This document shows, piece after piece, positions 38,529 to 47,241 of a stretch of DNA of 64,000 nucleotides. This DNA comes from Methylopila sp. 73B. Its GTDB lineage: Bacteria > Pseudomonadota > Alphaproteobacteria > Rhizobiales > Methylopilaceae. The notes under the pieces are model-generated. The model had not been told where the DNA came from. It searched no databases and saw nothing but the letters and a program-made list of their open reading frames with translations. The translations under genes and the position numbers were made by a program. The first letter of the stretch is position 1. Each line of letters starts with the position of its first letter. Where the stretch lies: NCBI RefSeq assembly GCF_000526315.1, contig NZ_JAFV01000001.1, positions 372,001 through 436,000 on the forward strand. Reading direction: 5' to 3'.

Positions 38529-40154
38529 CTATCGACTCCGATCGTATTTGTCGTCGCGCTCCTCAAGCAATTCGTCAAAAAGCTCTGCCTTGGCACGCTC
38601 GCCCAGACAGTGAAGGGCTCCGCGGAACTCGCCATCGGTGATCTGTCCCCGGCTGTGCATTTCCTCCAGCATGTCCACAGTTATCCCCTCAAGGCTGTCG
38701 TGGACACCGGCACCAAGCATCTGCTCGGCCCGCGCCATTTCCTCCTCGCTGCCCATCAGCTCGAACTTCGACTGGAGTTTCTGGGTGACCTCCTCCTCGC
38801 GGGCAGCGCGCCGCTCCTCGGCCTTGCGGAGGGCTTCAACCTCATCCGAGCGCTTAGTCAGGCGTTCCTCGGCCTTCTGAAGCGCATAATCGGTCTCACC
38901 TTTGGCTTTAATGGCGCGTTCCGCCCTCCTTCGCGTGGGGGACCGAAAGCCGAGAACAGTGAAGCCGCGCGGCTCGCCGTTGCGGGTGTACCGGGCGTGC
39001 GCGTCCACGGCTTCCAAATAAGCCTGGTCCGCCGCATTGCGATCCGCCATGGCGGCGAAGTAGTTGGCCGACGCCAGCTTGGCCTCCCTCTCAAGGCTTT
39101 CTTTCTGGTCCTTAAGACGCTGGATCTCCGCCCGTGTTTCGCGCAGAAACTCGTGGTCCCGAGCGAACCAGAGGGCGTCCCGCACTCGCTGATCATTAGG
39201 GCGCTCCGGCCCGTCGTATTTCGTGCCCGCCACTGGGTCCTCCGCGGCTGAAGGGGGTGCCAATTCCTCCACCTCCTCGTCAGGTGCGGCAAGGTGCTCT
39301 GCGGGTGCATGCGGGTGCAGCTCCGGCTCGTCCTCGACGATTTCGGGCGCTTCGATAGCCTCGTCCTGCGCCAGTGCAGGGGCCTCCTCGCGCTCAACCT
39401 CCTCCGGCATCACGATAGGCTCCGGCGTTTCGATGCCGAATTCCTCGGGCGTTGGTGGCTCCTGAACGTCTCCCTTGCGCAGCTCGGCAAAGATGGACTC
39501 GGCCTCAAGCTTCAGCCGAGCCTGGCGCTCCTGAAGCTTCTCGTATTCCTCCTTGGCGAGCCTCTGACGGCCTTTCTCCAAACCCTGCTCAAGGTTGCTG
39601 CGCCGGTCTATCCGGACCTCCAGACCCTGTTCCGCGAGGACACCGTTGCACTCCAACTCCCACAGTTGTCGGAGCCATTCGGTGGAGTTCGGCTCTAGCC
39701 CCTTCGCGGCCCGTTCCTTGGCTTTGGCGGAGAGCATGGCAACTGATTTGCCGGTGTCCTTATCCCGATCGATGAACAGGATGTGGGCGTGCGGATTCGC
39801 AGTCTCCAAGTCATGGAAAAACGCGGCCACCCGACCGCGCCCCTGCATGGAGAGGGACCAAATAAATCGGCGTGTGGCTTCAACTTGGGCTTCCCGAGGC
39901 GCCTGCACCGGCAGCGCCACCATGACCTTGTACGCGAGCCGTGCATCCTTCCGGCTGGTCGCGGTGATGTGCCGCTCGTAATCCCGCAAAGCCCTTTGCA
40001 GGGCGTGTCTATTCTGCGGCAGGTTAACCGAGATGATGAGGTCGCAGGCGGATTGTCGCGCGCAGTATTTGGCGTGCGCGTTAATCGTGCCGGGCGAGTG
40101 GTCCCGGCGGTTAATGTTGCTCAGATCGAGCCAGTAATAGCCCTTCTCTGGCAT
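38529..40154 (-). CDS. mobA: MobA/MobL-family relaxase
   Basis: 541 aa. The N-terminal 150 residues form the relaxase domain: INAHAKYCARQSA with the candidate catalytic Tyr 30, DARLAYKVMVALPV, and the metal-binding block FFHDLETANPHAHILFIDRD with His 114, 122 and 124 (the H-x-H motif III). Residues 190-300 are acidic and Pro-rich. The C-terminal half is a long charged coiled coil (RAEIQRLKDQKESLEREAKL), with no helicase or primase motif. The enzyme would nick one strand at oriT and lead it to the coupling protein. An inverted repeat lies 25 bp upstream of its start. Confidence 0.8.
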   Translation of the reverse strand: MPEKGYYWLDLSNINRRDHSPGTINAHAKYCARQSACDLIISVNLPQNRHALQRALRDYERHITATSRKDARLAYKVMVALPVQAPREAQVEATRRFIWSLSMQGRGRVAAFFHDLETANPHAHILFIDRDKDTGKSVAMLSAKAKERAAKGLEPNSTEWLRQLWELECNGVLAEQGLEVRIDRRSNLEQGLEKGRQRLAKEEYEKLQERQARLKLEAESIFAELRKGDVQEPPTPEEFGIETPEPIVMPEEVEREEAPALAQDEAIEAPEIVEDEPELHPHAPAEHLAAPDEEVEELAPPSAAEDPVAGTKYDGPERPNDQRVRDALWFARDHEFLRETRAEIQRLKDQKESLEREAKLASANYFAAMADRNAADQAYLEAVDAHARYTRNGEPRGFTVLGFRSPTRRRAERAIKAKGETDYALQKAEERLTKRSDEVEALRKAEERRAAREEEVTQKLQSKFELMGSEEEMARAEQMLGAGVHDSLEGITVDMLEEMHSRGQITDGEFRGALHCLGERAKAELFDELLEERDDKYDRSR

Positions 40155-40178
40155 GTTAACAGATATACCCTTGCCCTG

Positions 40179-40210
40179 GGGTTGTTGGAAACAACCCGTA
40201 GATGGGCACT
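40179..40210. other. Candidate origin of transfer (oriT) next to the relaxase
   Basis: Perfect 8-bp inverted repeat GGGTTGTT/AACAACCC (40179-40186 and 40190-40197) with a 3-nt loop is followed by GTAGATGGGCACT (40198-40210). Hairpin plus adjacent short nick region just upstream of the relaxase gene is the MOBQ arrangement. The 13-mer resembles the RSF1010/R1162 nick region as remembered (about 9 of 13 positions). An operator for the relaxase gene is an alternative. Confidence 0.45.
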
Positions 40211-40272
40211 ATACATGCTTTTGCCTTCTTCGCGCCTGTTGCGAGGGTGCATCTCGGTGCCAAGCACCGCTG

Positions 40273-40563
40273 TCACATCTGTCGGGTGGTTGGGCCAAAT
40301 CCTACCGGGGTCAGCTTTCCATGGGCATCAATCGACCACGAACGGCCATCGGGCGCAGGCAATTCCACGGACGGCGGTCCCTGCGGAACCTCTAGCGGCC
40401 CCTCGGCCGGAAGTGAGCTGTCCAGAAGCTTCTGGTTGTATTCGTGTTCGGCTATGACAGAGTGAGCACGAAGGATGTGAGAGTCCTCGATGGGGTAAAT
40501 CCCGTCCGCGTCGGCGATGTAGAACTCACGGTCGGGGTCTGGAATTGTGAGCGATCTTTTCAC
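40273..40563 (-). CDS. Phage protein of unknown function (96 aa)
   Basis: MKRSLTIPDPDREFYIADAD then GIYPIEDSHILRAHSVIAEH and a Pro/Glu-rich C-terminus. It looks protein-like through its first 60 residues. Its 5' end overlaps the 5' end of the rightward gene at 40547 by 17 bp, a head-to-head overlap leaving no room for ordinary separate promoters. It is upstream of, and co-directional with, the relaxase gene. Not a recognised MobC. Confidence 0.45.
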   Translation of the reverse strand: MKRSLTIPDPDREFYIADADGIYPIEDSHILRAHSVIAEHEYNQKLLDSSLPAEGPLEVPQGPPSVELPAPDGRSWSIDAHGKLTPVGFGPTTRQM

Positions 40564-41014
40564 TGACTATGCCCGTGTGGTGGTCAAAGAAGCAGAAGCG
40601 GCGTGGCAGAGTTACCCGGCGCAGGCGATAAACCATTTCTTGATGAACATGGCACCCGGTCCCGCGCTGCTCATGGGGAACGGGGTTGGATACGAAGGCC
40701 TGCCGGTTTTGGATAAGGCTTTAGATGAGCATATGAAGGCTCATTATTTTAGCCGGATCGGAGGGGGCAAATTCCCCTTCCACATGGGCTTTCTTGTATC
40801 CAAAGCGAGGTTGGAATCCATTCGGGAATGGCCGGAATGGCAAATGTTACACCTTTTCCTGTTCAATAACGGGCTGTTCCCGGTCATCGTGTTCAAGAAC
40901 AGCCCGCTTGAGAAGGATGGTGTGTCCTTTTACCCGGGCGACATCCGGATAGGATTTGACCGTGACATAGAGATCAGCGGCGAAACGCCGAGAACCCTAT
41001 CCGCAGGATCGTGA
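40547..41014 (+). CDS. Protein of unknown function (155 aa)
   Basis: GTG start. MSDLFTDYARVVVKEAEAAW opens a helical region. PGPALLMGNGVGYEGLPVLD, then FHMGFLVSKARLESIREWPE, then HLFLFNNGLFPVIVFKNSPL suggest a folded alpha/beta domain. No family is recognised. It lies between the mobilisation genes and the integrase block and overlaps its neighbours at both ends. Confidence 0.5.
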   Translation: MSDLFTDYARVVVKEAEAAWQSYPAQAINHFLMNMAPGPALLMGNGVGYEGLPVLDKALDEHMKAHYFSRIGGGKFPFHMGFLVSKARLESIREWPEWQMLHLFLFNNGLFPVIVFKNSPLEKDGVSFYPGDIRIGFDRDIEISGETPRTLSAGS

Positions 41015-41168
41015 CGACAAACTTCAGCGTGAGCGGCACGATGTTGATAGCCACCGCGCGTCCTGCGCCGATGGCAAACCTGGCGGGGCGGGAAACGCCC
41101 TGATCCGCTAAAATCTGCCCTTCTGCTTTAGAACGATCATATGTTTCCCGGAGCGTTTCTCTGCGCAT
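40974..41168 (-). CDS. Small protein with C-terminal hydrophobic helix (64 aa)
   Basis: MRRETLRETYDRSKAEGQIL then a hydrophobic stretch VAINIVPLTLKFVVTILRIG near the C-terminus. AAGGGG sits before the ATG, supporting this start over the long upstream frame. It is convergent with the 155-aa gene (41-bp overlap) and divergent from the membrane protein at 41200. Probably a small tail-anchored membrane protein. Confidence 0.5.
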   Translation of the reverse strand: MRRETLRETYDRSKAEGQILADQGVSRPARFAIGAGRAVAINIVPLTLKFVVTILRIGFSAFRR

Positions 41169-41199
41169 GTGGTGTCCCCTTGGGTTTTGCAGGCGTCGC

Positions 41200-41676
41200 A
41201 TGAAAGGTTTCCATCCCCAGCGAGCGCCGCGCCATTCAATCAGTGTGAAGCGTATCGGGATTTCAGTCGGCTCCGTCCTCGGTGTGGCGGTGGCCGTGGG
41301 GGTAGTAAACTGGGTTTGGAACCACTGGTTCAACTACCCATTCGCGTACTGCGCGGGACGCTGGCTATTTTACAACCTGGGTGTGGCCGCGCTGCTAGAC
41401 CTGAGCCTCGCGTACCTGTTCATTGCCGTGATCGTCGTGGGGCTCTGGCGCTGGCAGAGGGGTCTGCAACTGGCGCTCGTCTATGCCGTGGTCGCCTTCC
41501 TGCTGCCGATGTGGGCGGACACGCTATTCCGGCTGGGAGGGTTCTGTTCCGAGGCTGAGCGGAAAGCCTGGGGACGGGCTCACCAGCCACCGCCGCCCAT
41601 GCAGATCACTCCAGCCCCTCCCAAGCGCCCAAAGACGCCTCAGGGGCCGCAGGGAGGCACCGGGGGGCTCTACTGA
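41200..41676 (+). CDS. Membrane protein with three predicted helices
   Basis: 158 aa from ATG 41200 (an earlier ATG at 41167 is possible). Hydrophobic segments at about 18-40 (VGSVLGVAVAVGVVNWVW), 57-85 (LLDLSLAYLFIAVIVVGLW) and 92-110 (LALVYAVVAFLLPMWA). A Pro/Gln/Gly-rich tail (PPPPMQITPAPPKRPKTPQ) ends it. Accessory membrane protein of the prophage right end; no family is recognised. Confidence 0.6.
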   Translation: MKGFHPQRAPRHSISVKRIGISVGSVLGVAVAVGVVNWVWNHWFNYPFAYCAGRWLFYNLGVAALLDLSLAYLFIAVIVVGLWRWQRGLQLALVYAVVAFLLPMWADTLFRLGGFCSEAERKAWGRAHQPPPPMQITPAPPKRPKTPQGPQGGTGGLY

Positions 41677-41761
41677 CGCCCCCGGATGCACCCGCGTTCA
41701 GAGTGCCCCAAACCCAAGAGCCGTGGTTGGTAGCAGGTGTTCGGTAGGATAGGGTGCAAAG

Positions 41762-42133
41762 GTGGAATATTCCGAGCGCCAAGCCATGCGGGAAGCGGTT
41801 GCCATAGAGCACGGCATCGTCCTGTTCCGTTCTTACGGTGAGCAGGAAGCGGCCGCCATTCTCGACTGTGACTATACGACCCTGAAGCGTTGGCGCAGGG
41901 CAGGGAAGATACCGTTTGTCTCGCGCGGAGACGGTGGGGTTAAGTACCTCGGCATCCACCTCTGCGATTACCTGATTTTCGGGACAGAGGCGGTCAAGCT
42001 ATGGCTGAGTTCACAATCGGAGAATACGCCCTCGGACAGCGAAGCGGCTCCGACGCCTGGTATCGCGTCTGGTACGACAAAGCCTCAAAGTCCAGCAAGC
42101 GCGTCAGCTTGGGCACGTCAGACTTTGAAATAG
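41762..42133 (+). CDS. xis: Excisionase-like MerR/HTH protein
   Basis: 123 aa, GTG start. A helix-turn-helix at about 27-52 (EQEAAAILDCDYTTLKRWRR) followed by AGKIPFVSRGDGGVKYLG is the excisionase/MerR-type winged HTH that reads 'A-x-x-L-x-v-s-x-x-T-l-x-r-w-x-x-x-G-x-i-P'. The last 45 residues overlap the integrase start and are Ser/Pro-rich, so probably unstructured. It would bend attachment-site DNA and favour excision over integration. Co-transcription with int is implied by the overlap. Confidence 0.7.
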   Translation: MEYSERQAMREAVAIEHGIVLFRSYGEQEAAAILDCDYTTLKRWRRAGKIPFVSRGDGGVKYLGIHLCDYLIFGTEAVKLWLSSQSENTPSDSEAAPTPGIASGTTKPQSPASASAWARQTLK

Positions 42134-43089
42134 CGCGCACGCGCCTGCTGGAATGGTATTACGCCAACCATAAAATGCCTGCGGGGTTTTCAAAGCCCGG
42201 CGACGTGGCGCTGGCGGAGGTCATTCTAGACTACTGGAACCACCACGGCTCCAAGCTAGTGTCCGGTCCAACTGTGAAAATCCTGCTCCGCCAGTGGAAT
42301 GAGTTCTGGGGCGATGCGACCATTCAGGACGTGCGGGACGTAAACCGCCAGGAGGAGTTCCACGAATTCCTCCGGCTTCACGGCTACTCCGCAAACAGCA
42401 TCAACAGGGTGGTGGAGATTGGCCGGGCGGCAATCCGCCGGGCATGGAAACGCGGTGTTATCGACACCTGTCCGTATATTCAGACGGTGAAGGGGGAATA
42501 CGACAAGCCGCTTGGTCGACCACTGACGCTTGATGAGCTGCGGGCCTACTACCGGGGCAGCGAAGAACGCCACTGGCAGGACTTCTTCCTGCTGGTGCTC
42601 GGAACCGGCTCACGGCCCAAGGCGATCATCACGCTTGAGAAGCGGCAAATCGACTTCGGGGAGGGGCTGGTGTTCCTCAACCCGCAGGGAAGGCGTCAGA
42701 CGTCCAAATTTCGTCCCACGGTCAAACTCCCGCCGACGCTCGCGGAACGCTTCACAGGCCGTCCTGAGGGCCGCCTGATCTGGTTCCATGGCCGGGAGGT
42801 GGGGAAGATGGACAACATCATCCGGCTGGCCCGGCGCAGGGCAGGGCTGGATGACCAGGTGAACGCCTACAGCCTTCGCCACACCGTTGCCCGGTATCTG
42901 AGGCAGCAGGGCGTGGACACGGCGGAAATAGCCTGCCAGCTCGGGCATCTCCGCTTTGGCCACGACATGACGCTGCGGTATGCTCCGCACGCGCCGGACT
43001 ACCTGGCCAAGAGTTGCGCCGCGTTGGAACAGCTGCTGCAGGACGTTCTCGCGCCAACGTCGCGCCACAAGCTCCGAAAAGCGGCGTAA
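42001..43089 (+). CDS. int: Tyrosine-family site-specific integrase
   Basis: 362 aa. The N-terminal arm-binding and SAM-like core-binding domains (to about 165) are followed by the catalytic domain. Catalytic residues seen: Arg 205 (GTGSRPKAI), Lys 236 region (QTSKFRPTVKLP), Arg 293 (YSLRHTVARYL, with Tyr replacing the usual first His), His 316 (LGHL) and Tyr 327 (MTLRYAPHAP). The gene ends 20 bp before attR, the usual place. It recombines attP with the 3' end of ldtR. The protein looks active. Confidence 0.92.
   Translation: MAEFTIGEYALGQRSGSDAWYRVWYDKASKSSKRVSLGTSDFEIARTRLLEWYYANHKMPAGFSKPGDVALAEVILDYWNHHGSKLVSGPTVKILLRQWNEFWGDATIQDVRDVNRQEEFHEFLRLHGYSANSINRVVEIGRAAIRRAWKRGVIDTCPYIQTVKGEYDKPLGRPLTLDELRAYYRGSEERHWQDFFLLVLGTGSRPKAIITLEKRQIDFGEGLVFLNPQGRRQTSKFRPTVKLPPTLAERFTGRPEGRLIWFHGREVGKMDNIIRLARRRAGLDDQVNAYSLRHTVARYLRQQGVDTAEIACQLGHLRFGHDMTLRYAPHAPDYLAKSCAALEQLLQDVLAPTSRHKLRKAA
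43049..43067 (+). repeat. Tandem TCGCGCCA pair, candidate integrase arm site (right)
   Basis: TCGCGCCA at 43049-43056 and 43060-43067, inside the 3' coding end of int and 43-61 bp from the attR core. It mirrors the pair at 1120-1137, so in the circular phage the core would be flanked on both sides. The function is inferred. Confidence 0.4.
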
Positions 43090-43109
43090 TTACAGTCTCG
43101 CGGCTTTGA

Positions 43110-43138
43110 GGACCGACCAGATCCGTTTCCGTCTCTGA
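43110..43138. other. attR, carrying the displaced original ldtR 3' end
   Basis: 29 bp, 25/29 identical to 1006-1034 with the exact 10-bp core GGACCGACCA. Read in frame it encodes TDQIRFRL and stop, as does attL, but with the host-like codons CAG, CGT and CGT. It is therefore most likely the chromosome's original gene end. Confidence 0.8.
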
Positions 43139-43171
43139 TCGATTTTCTGTTTTCGCCTTCGCTCTGCGCGC

Positions 43172-43195
43172 GGCCGTCGGACCCCTCCGGCGGCC
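43172..43195 (+). terminator. Displaced native ldtR terminator (probable)
   Basis: 10-bp stem GGCCGTCGGA/TCCGGCGGCC (one mismatch) with a CCCC loop, 34 bp after the ldtR-like stop in attR. The T-run after it is weak. The remainder of 43196-43489 holds the presumed ldtP promoter and no gene is seen. Confidence 0.4.
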
Positions 43196-43489
43196 GTTCT
43201 GCGTTTCGGGCTGCGGCCTCGGCGCATCACGTCGGGTTGAGCGCGCGTCGGACCCTCGCTCCTGACATCGTTCCGCCTCAAACCGGTGGCTGATCAAGCG
43301 AAACGGAGGCGCGGGCTCTCGGGTCTAAGGCGGCGCAGGACGATCGGATCGGTCCGACTCGCACGCGTTCTCCACTCGTTGCAGGATGGGTCGGTCGGGG
43401 TTCGTTAACCAAGACCCGCGCACTCTGCGTGTCGGCGCCGGGGCGGTCATCCGCCCGCGCCGCATGTCTTCAGTGGGGAGCACTCGGTC

Positions 43490-44755
43490 GTGACGGAACG
43501 GTCCTCGATGTTTGGCGGCGTCTCGCGCCGTGACGCCCTCAGGCTCGGCGTCGGCGCGGCGGCGGGCGCTTTCGCGACGGCGGCTTCGGCGCAGGAGATG
43601 TCGCTCTCCTTCGACAGCCAGGCCGAGTGGAAGGACAGGTTCGACGCCTCCGCGCGCGTCAGCCGCACGTCCGGCTCGCGCACTCCGCTGCTGTCGCCCG
43701 CGACCGTCCAGCAGACGGAGCAGGCGATCCAGGACTACACCAGCATCGTCTCCCGCGGCGGCTGGAGCCGCGTGCCGGCCGGCGAGCGCATGAAGCTCGG
43801 CTCGCGCGGCGAACGCGTGGTCGCGCTCCGCCAGCGTCTCGCGGCCACGAATGATCTCGATCCCAATCTCGGCATGTCGCCGGTGTTCGACAGCTACGTC
43901 GAGGGCGCGGTGAAGCGCTTCCAGGCTCGCCACGGCCTGATCCCGGTCGGCGTCGTGGGCGACGACACCATGCAGTCGCTCAACATTCCGGCCGAGACCC
44001 GTCTGCGCCAGCTCGAGACCAACGTGGTGCGCATCCGCACCATGGCGGGCGGCAACATCGGCGCGCGCTACGTGCTCTGCAACATCCCGGCGGCGGAGAT
44101 CGAGGCGGTCGAGGACGGCCAGGTCGCGGCGCGCTACACCGCGGTCGTCGGCAAGGCGGACCGCGCCTCGCCGGTGCTCGACGCCAAGATCCAGCAGGTG
44201 AACTTCAACCCCTTCTGGACCGTGCCCGCCTCCATCATCCGGAAAGACCTCATTCCGATGATGCAGAAGGACCCGCAGTACCTGACGAAGAAGCGCATCC
44301 GCATCTACTCCCAGCAGGGCGTCGAGACGCAGCCCGACCAGATCAACTGGAACACGATGGAGGCGACGCAGTACATGTATCGCCAGGATCCGGGCGACGA
44401 CAATTCGATGGGCGTGGTCCGCATCAACATGCCGAACAAGGACGGCGTCTACATGCACGACACGCCGTCGAAGAACCTGTTCGGCGAGAACGCCCGCTTC
44501 CACTCCTCGGGCTGCGTGCGCATTCAGAACGTCAAGGAACTGGTCGGCTGGCTGGCGAAGAACCAGGCCGGCTGGGACCGGCGCGCGATCGACGCCGCCG
44601 TCAAGTCCGGCGAGCGCATCGACATCAACCTCACGCCCTACGTGCCGGTCTACTGGCGCTACATCTCGGGCTGGGGCGCGCAGGACGGCGCCGTGCAGTT
44701 CCGCGAGGACATCTACGGCATGGACGGCACCGGCGAACTCGCGATGGCGCGCTGA
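43490..44755 (+). CDS. ldtP: L,D-transpeptidase, Tat-exported (LdtR target gene)
   Basis: 421 aa, GTG start after GGGGAG. Twin-arginine signal SRRDALRLGVGAAAGAFATA (about 12-31). A peptidoglycan-binding domain (about 104-170, LGSRGERVVALRQRLAATND, EGAVKRFQARHGLIPVG) is followed by a YkuD catalytic domain with His near 323 (MHDTPSKNLF) and catalytic Cys near 342 (HSSGCVRIQN). It forms 3-3 peptidoglycan cross-links or anchors proteins. In relatives it lies next to ldtR and is controlled by it; here the prophage intervenes. Confidence 0.9.
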   Translation: MTERSSMFGGVSRRDALRLGVGAAAGAFATAASAQEMSLSFDSQAEWKDRFDASARVSRTSGSRTPLLSPATVQQTEQAIQDYTSIVSRGGWSRVPAGERMKLGSRGERVVALRQRLAATNDLDPNLGMSPVFDSYVEGAVKRFQARHGLIPVGVVGDDTMQSLNIPAETRLRQLETNVVRIRTMAGGNIGARYVLCNIPAAEIEAVEDGQVAARYTAVVGKADRASPVLDAKIQQVNFNPFWTVPASIIRKDLIPMMQKDPQYLTKKRIRIYSQQGVETQPDQINWNTMEATQYMYRQDPGDDNSMGVVRINMPNKDGVYMHDTPSKNLFGENARFHSSGCVRIQNVKELVGWLAKNQAGWDRRAIDAAVKSGERIDINLTPYVPVYWRYISGWGAQDGAVQFREDIYGMDGTGELAMAR

Positions 44756-44780
44756 GCGCCGCCCCGCAGGACCCGCGACG

Positions 44781-45008
44781 ATGACCGACGGCCGGCCGCG
44801 CACGCCTCCCAAAGGCGGCGCGCCGGCCGTCGGCGTTTCCGGAGAGGTGCTGTTCGAGTTCATCACCCGCGGCGGCTTCGTCCGCTGCGCGGCGATCGAC
44901 GGCGCGACCGGGATCGAGGTGGTCGTCGTCGGCCCGACCAACGCCAGCCAGGAGCACCTCAAGCTGATCGCGTTGCGCAAGCTTCGGTTGCGGCTGGCCC
45001 GGGAATAG
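44781..45008 (+). CDS. DUF6898 family protein
   Basis: 75 aa. GEVLFEFITRGGFVRCAAID, ATGIEVVVVGPTNASQEHLK and ALRKLRLRLA match DUF6898, a small protein found next to L,D-transpeptidase or glyA in Hyphomicrobiales. Its function is unknown. It lies 25 bp after ldtP, so probably shares its transcript. Confidence 0.75.
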   Translation: MTDGRPRTPPKGGAPAVGVSGEVLFEFITRGGFVRCAAIDGATGIEVVVVGPTNASQEHLKLIALRKLRLRLARE

Positions 45009-45422
45009 CGCGCTGAGCCAGGCCCTGACGGGGCGGGCTTAGGGTGGTCCGGCATGTTCAACACACGGTGACGCGGTCGTTGAGCGACGGCGAACGCTGG
45101 ATTCGCGACGCTTTGGGGTCGCCCGCCAGTCACTGGCGCGACGTCGGGGTTGGCTCAGAATGCCTGAAGGCGACCCCGCTGAATCGCTAAAGCCCGAGCG
45201 AATCTCGCAGGTATCTGGCATGCCAGCCCTTCGAAAGTCTGATGCGACCAAGTCGCGGGACCGGCTTGCGCGGCTTGGCTGCGCTTTCCGACATGTGGTA
45301 GCCGTTGGTCGAGAACACGCAGCCGCCCGCGTCGCACGCGCGGGTTTCGCTGGGTTGATGTCCGCGACGGTTCGCGTACGGCGCGCCGGCGGACGCTCGC
45401 TCAATTCGAGGAGGAGCCGTCC
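45009..45422 (+). other. Gap upstream of glyA
   Basis: 414 bp without a convincing gene; the frames open here are compositionally like shadows and show no family. The glyA ribosome site (GAGGAGCC, just before 45423) is clear. The promoter should lie here but no consensus is obvious, and no riboswitch structure was recognised. Confidence 0.4.
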
Positions 45423-46730
<1,308 letters not shown>

Positions 46731-46752
46731 GGAGCAACCGCGGGAGTACTGA

Positions 46753-47241
46753 ATGCGTTGTCCGCACTGCGGCGCGCCTGACACGCAGGTCAAGGACTCC
46801 CGTCCGACCGAAGATGACGCCGCAATCCGTCGCCGACGGGTCTGCGGCGTCTGCGGCCAGCGCTTCACCACCTTCGAACGCGTGCAGCTGCGCGAGCTCG
46901 TGGTGGCGAAGCGCTCCGGCCGCCGCGTGCCGTTCGACCGCGACAAGCTGCACCGGTCTCTCGCCGTGGCCCTGCGCAAGCGCCCGGTCGATCCGGAGCG
47001 CATCGAGCAGATGGTCTCCGCGATCGTGCGCCAGCTCGAGGCGAGCGGCGAGACCGAGGTCACGACCGAGACCATCGGCCGCTTCGTGATGGAGGGGCTG
47101 AAGACCGTCGACGACGTCGCCTATGTGCGCTTCGCCTCGGTCTACAAGAATTTCCGGGAAGCCAAGGACTTCGAAACCCTGCTCGACGAGCTCGCGGGCG
47201 ACGAGGCGGCGTCCGCCGCCGCGGCGGGCGAGCCGCGATGA
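46753..47241 (+). CDS. nrdR: Transcriptional repressor NrdR
   Basis: 162 aa. N-terminal zinc ribbon ([37 protein letters not shown]) and a C-terminal ATP-cone ([20 protein letters not shown]). It senses dNTP/ATP levels and represses ribonucleotide reductase genes. It overlaps ribD by 4 nt, so it is made together with the riboflavin enzymes. Motifs are complete. Confidence 0.96.
   Translation: MRCPHCGAPDTQVKDSRPTEDDAAIRRRRVCGVCGQRFTTFERVQLRELVVAKRSGRRVPFDRDKLHRSLAVALRKRPVDPERIEQMVSAIVRQLEASGETEVTTETIGRFVMEGLKTVDDVAYVRFASVYKNFREAKDFETLLDELAGDEAASAAAAGEPR

Larger units (their letters stand above)
1006..43138. mobile_element. Complete siphovirus-like prophage with embedded mobilisation module
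   Basis: The element is bounded by 29-bp imperfect repeats (1006-1034 and 43110-43138, 25/29 identical), with a tyrosine integrase adjoining the right one. It encodes integrase and excisionase, early and replication genes, TerS/TerL, portal, capsid, head-tail connectors, tail tube, chaperone, tape measure, hub, fibres, endolysin and spanins. No essential structural class is obviously missing, so it may be inducible. It also carries ArdC, coupling protein and relaxase genes, which tailed phages normally lack. Length from core to core is about 42.1 kb. Confidence 0.9.

Noticed and set aside
1006-43138. Integration into a tRNA gene
   Set aside because: No tRNA cloverleaf is visible at either end; the repeats lie in the ldtR coding end instead.
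43325-45133. 602-codon open frame antisense to ldtP and the DUF6898 gene
   Set aside because: GC-rich codon-position shadow. It is Arg/Ala/His-rich with no domain, and the opposite strand has two well-recognised genes.
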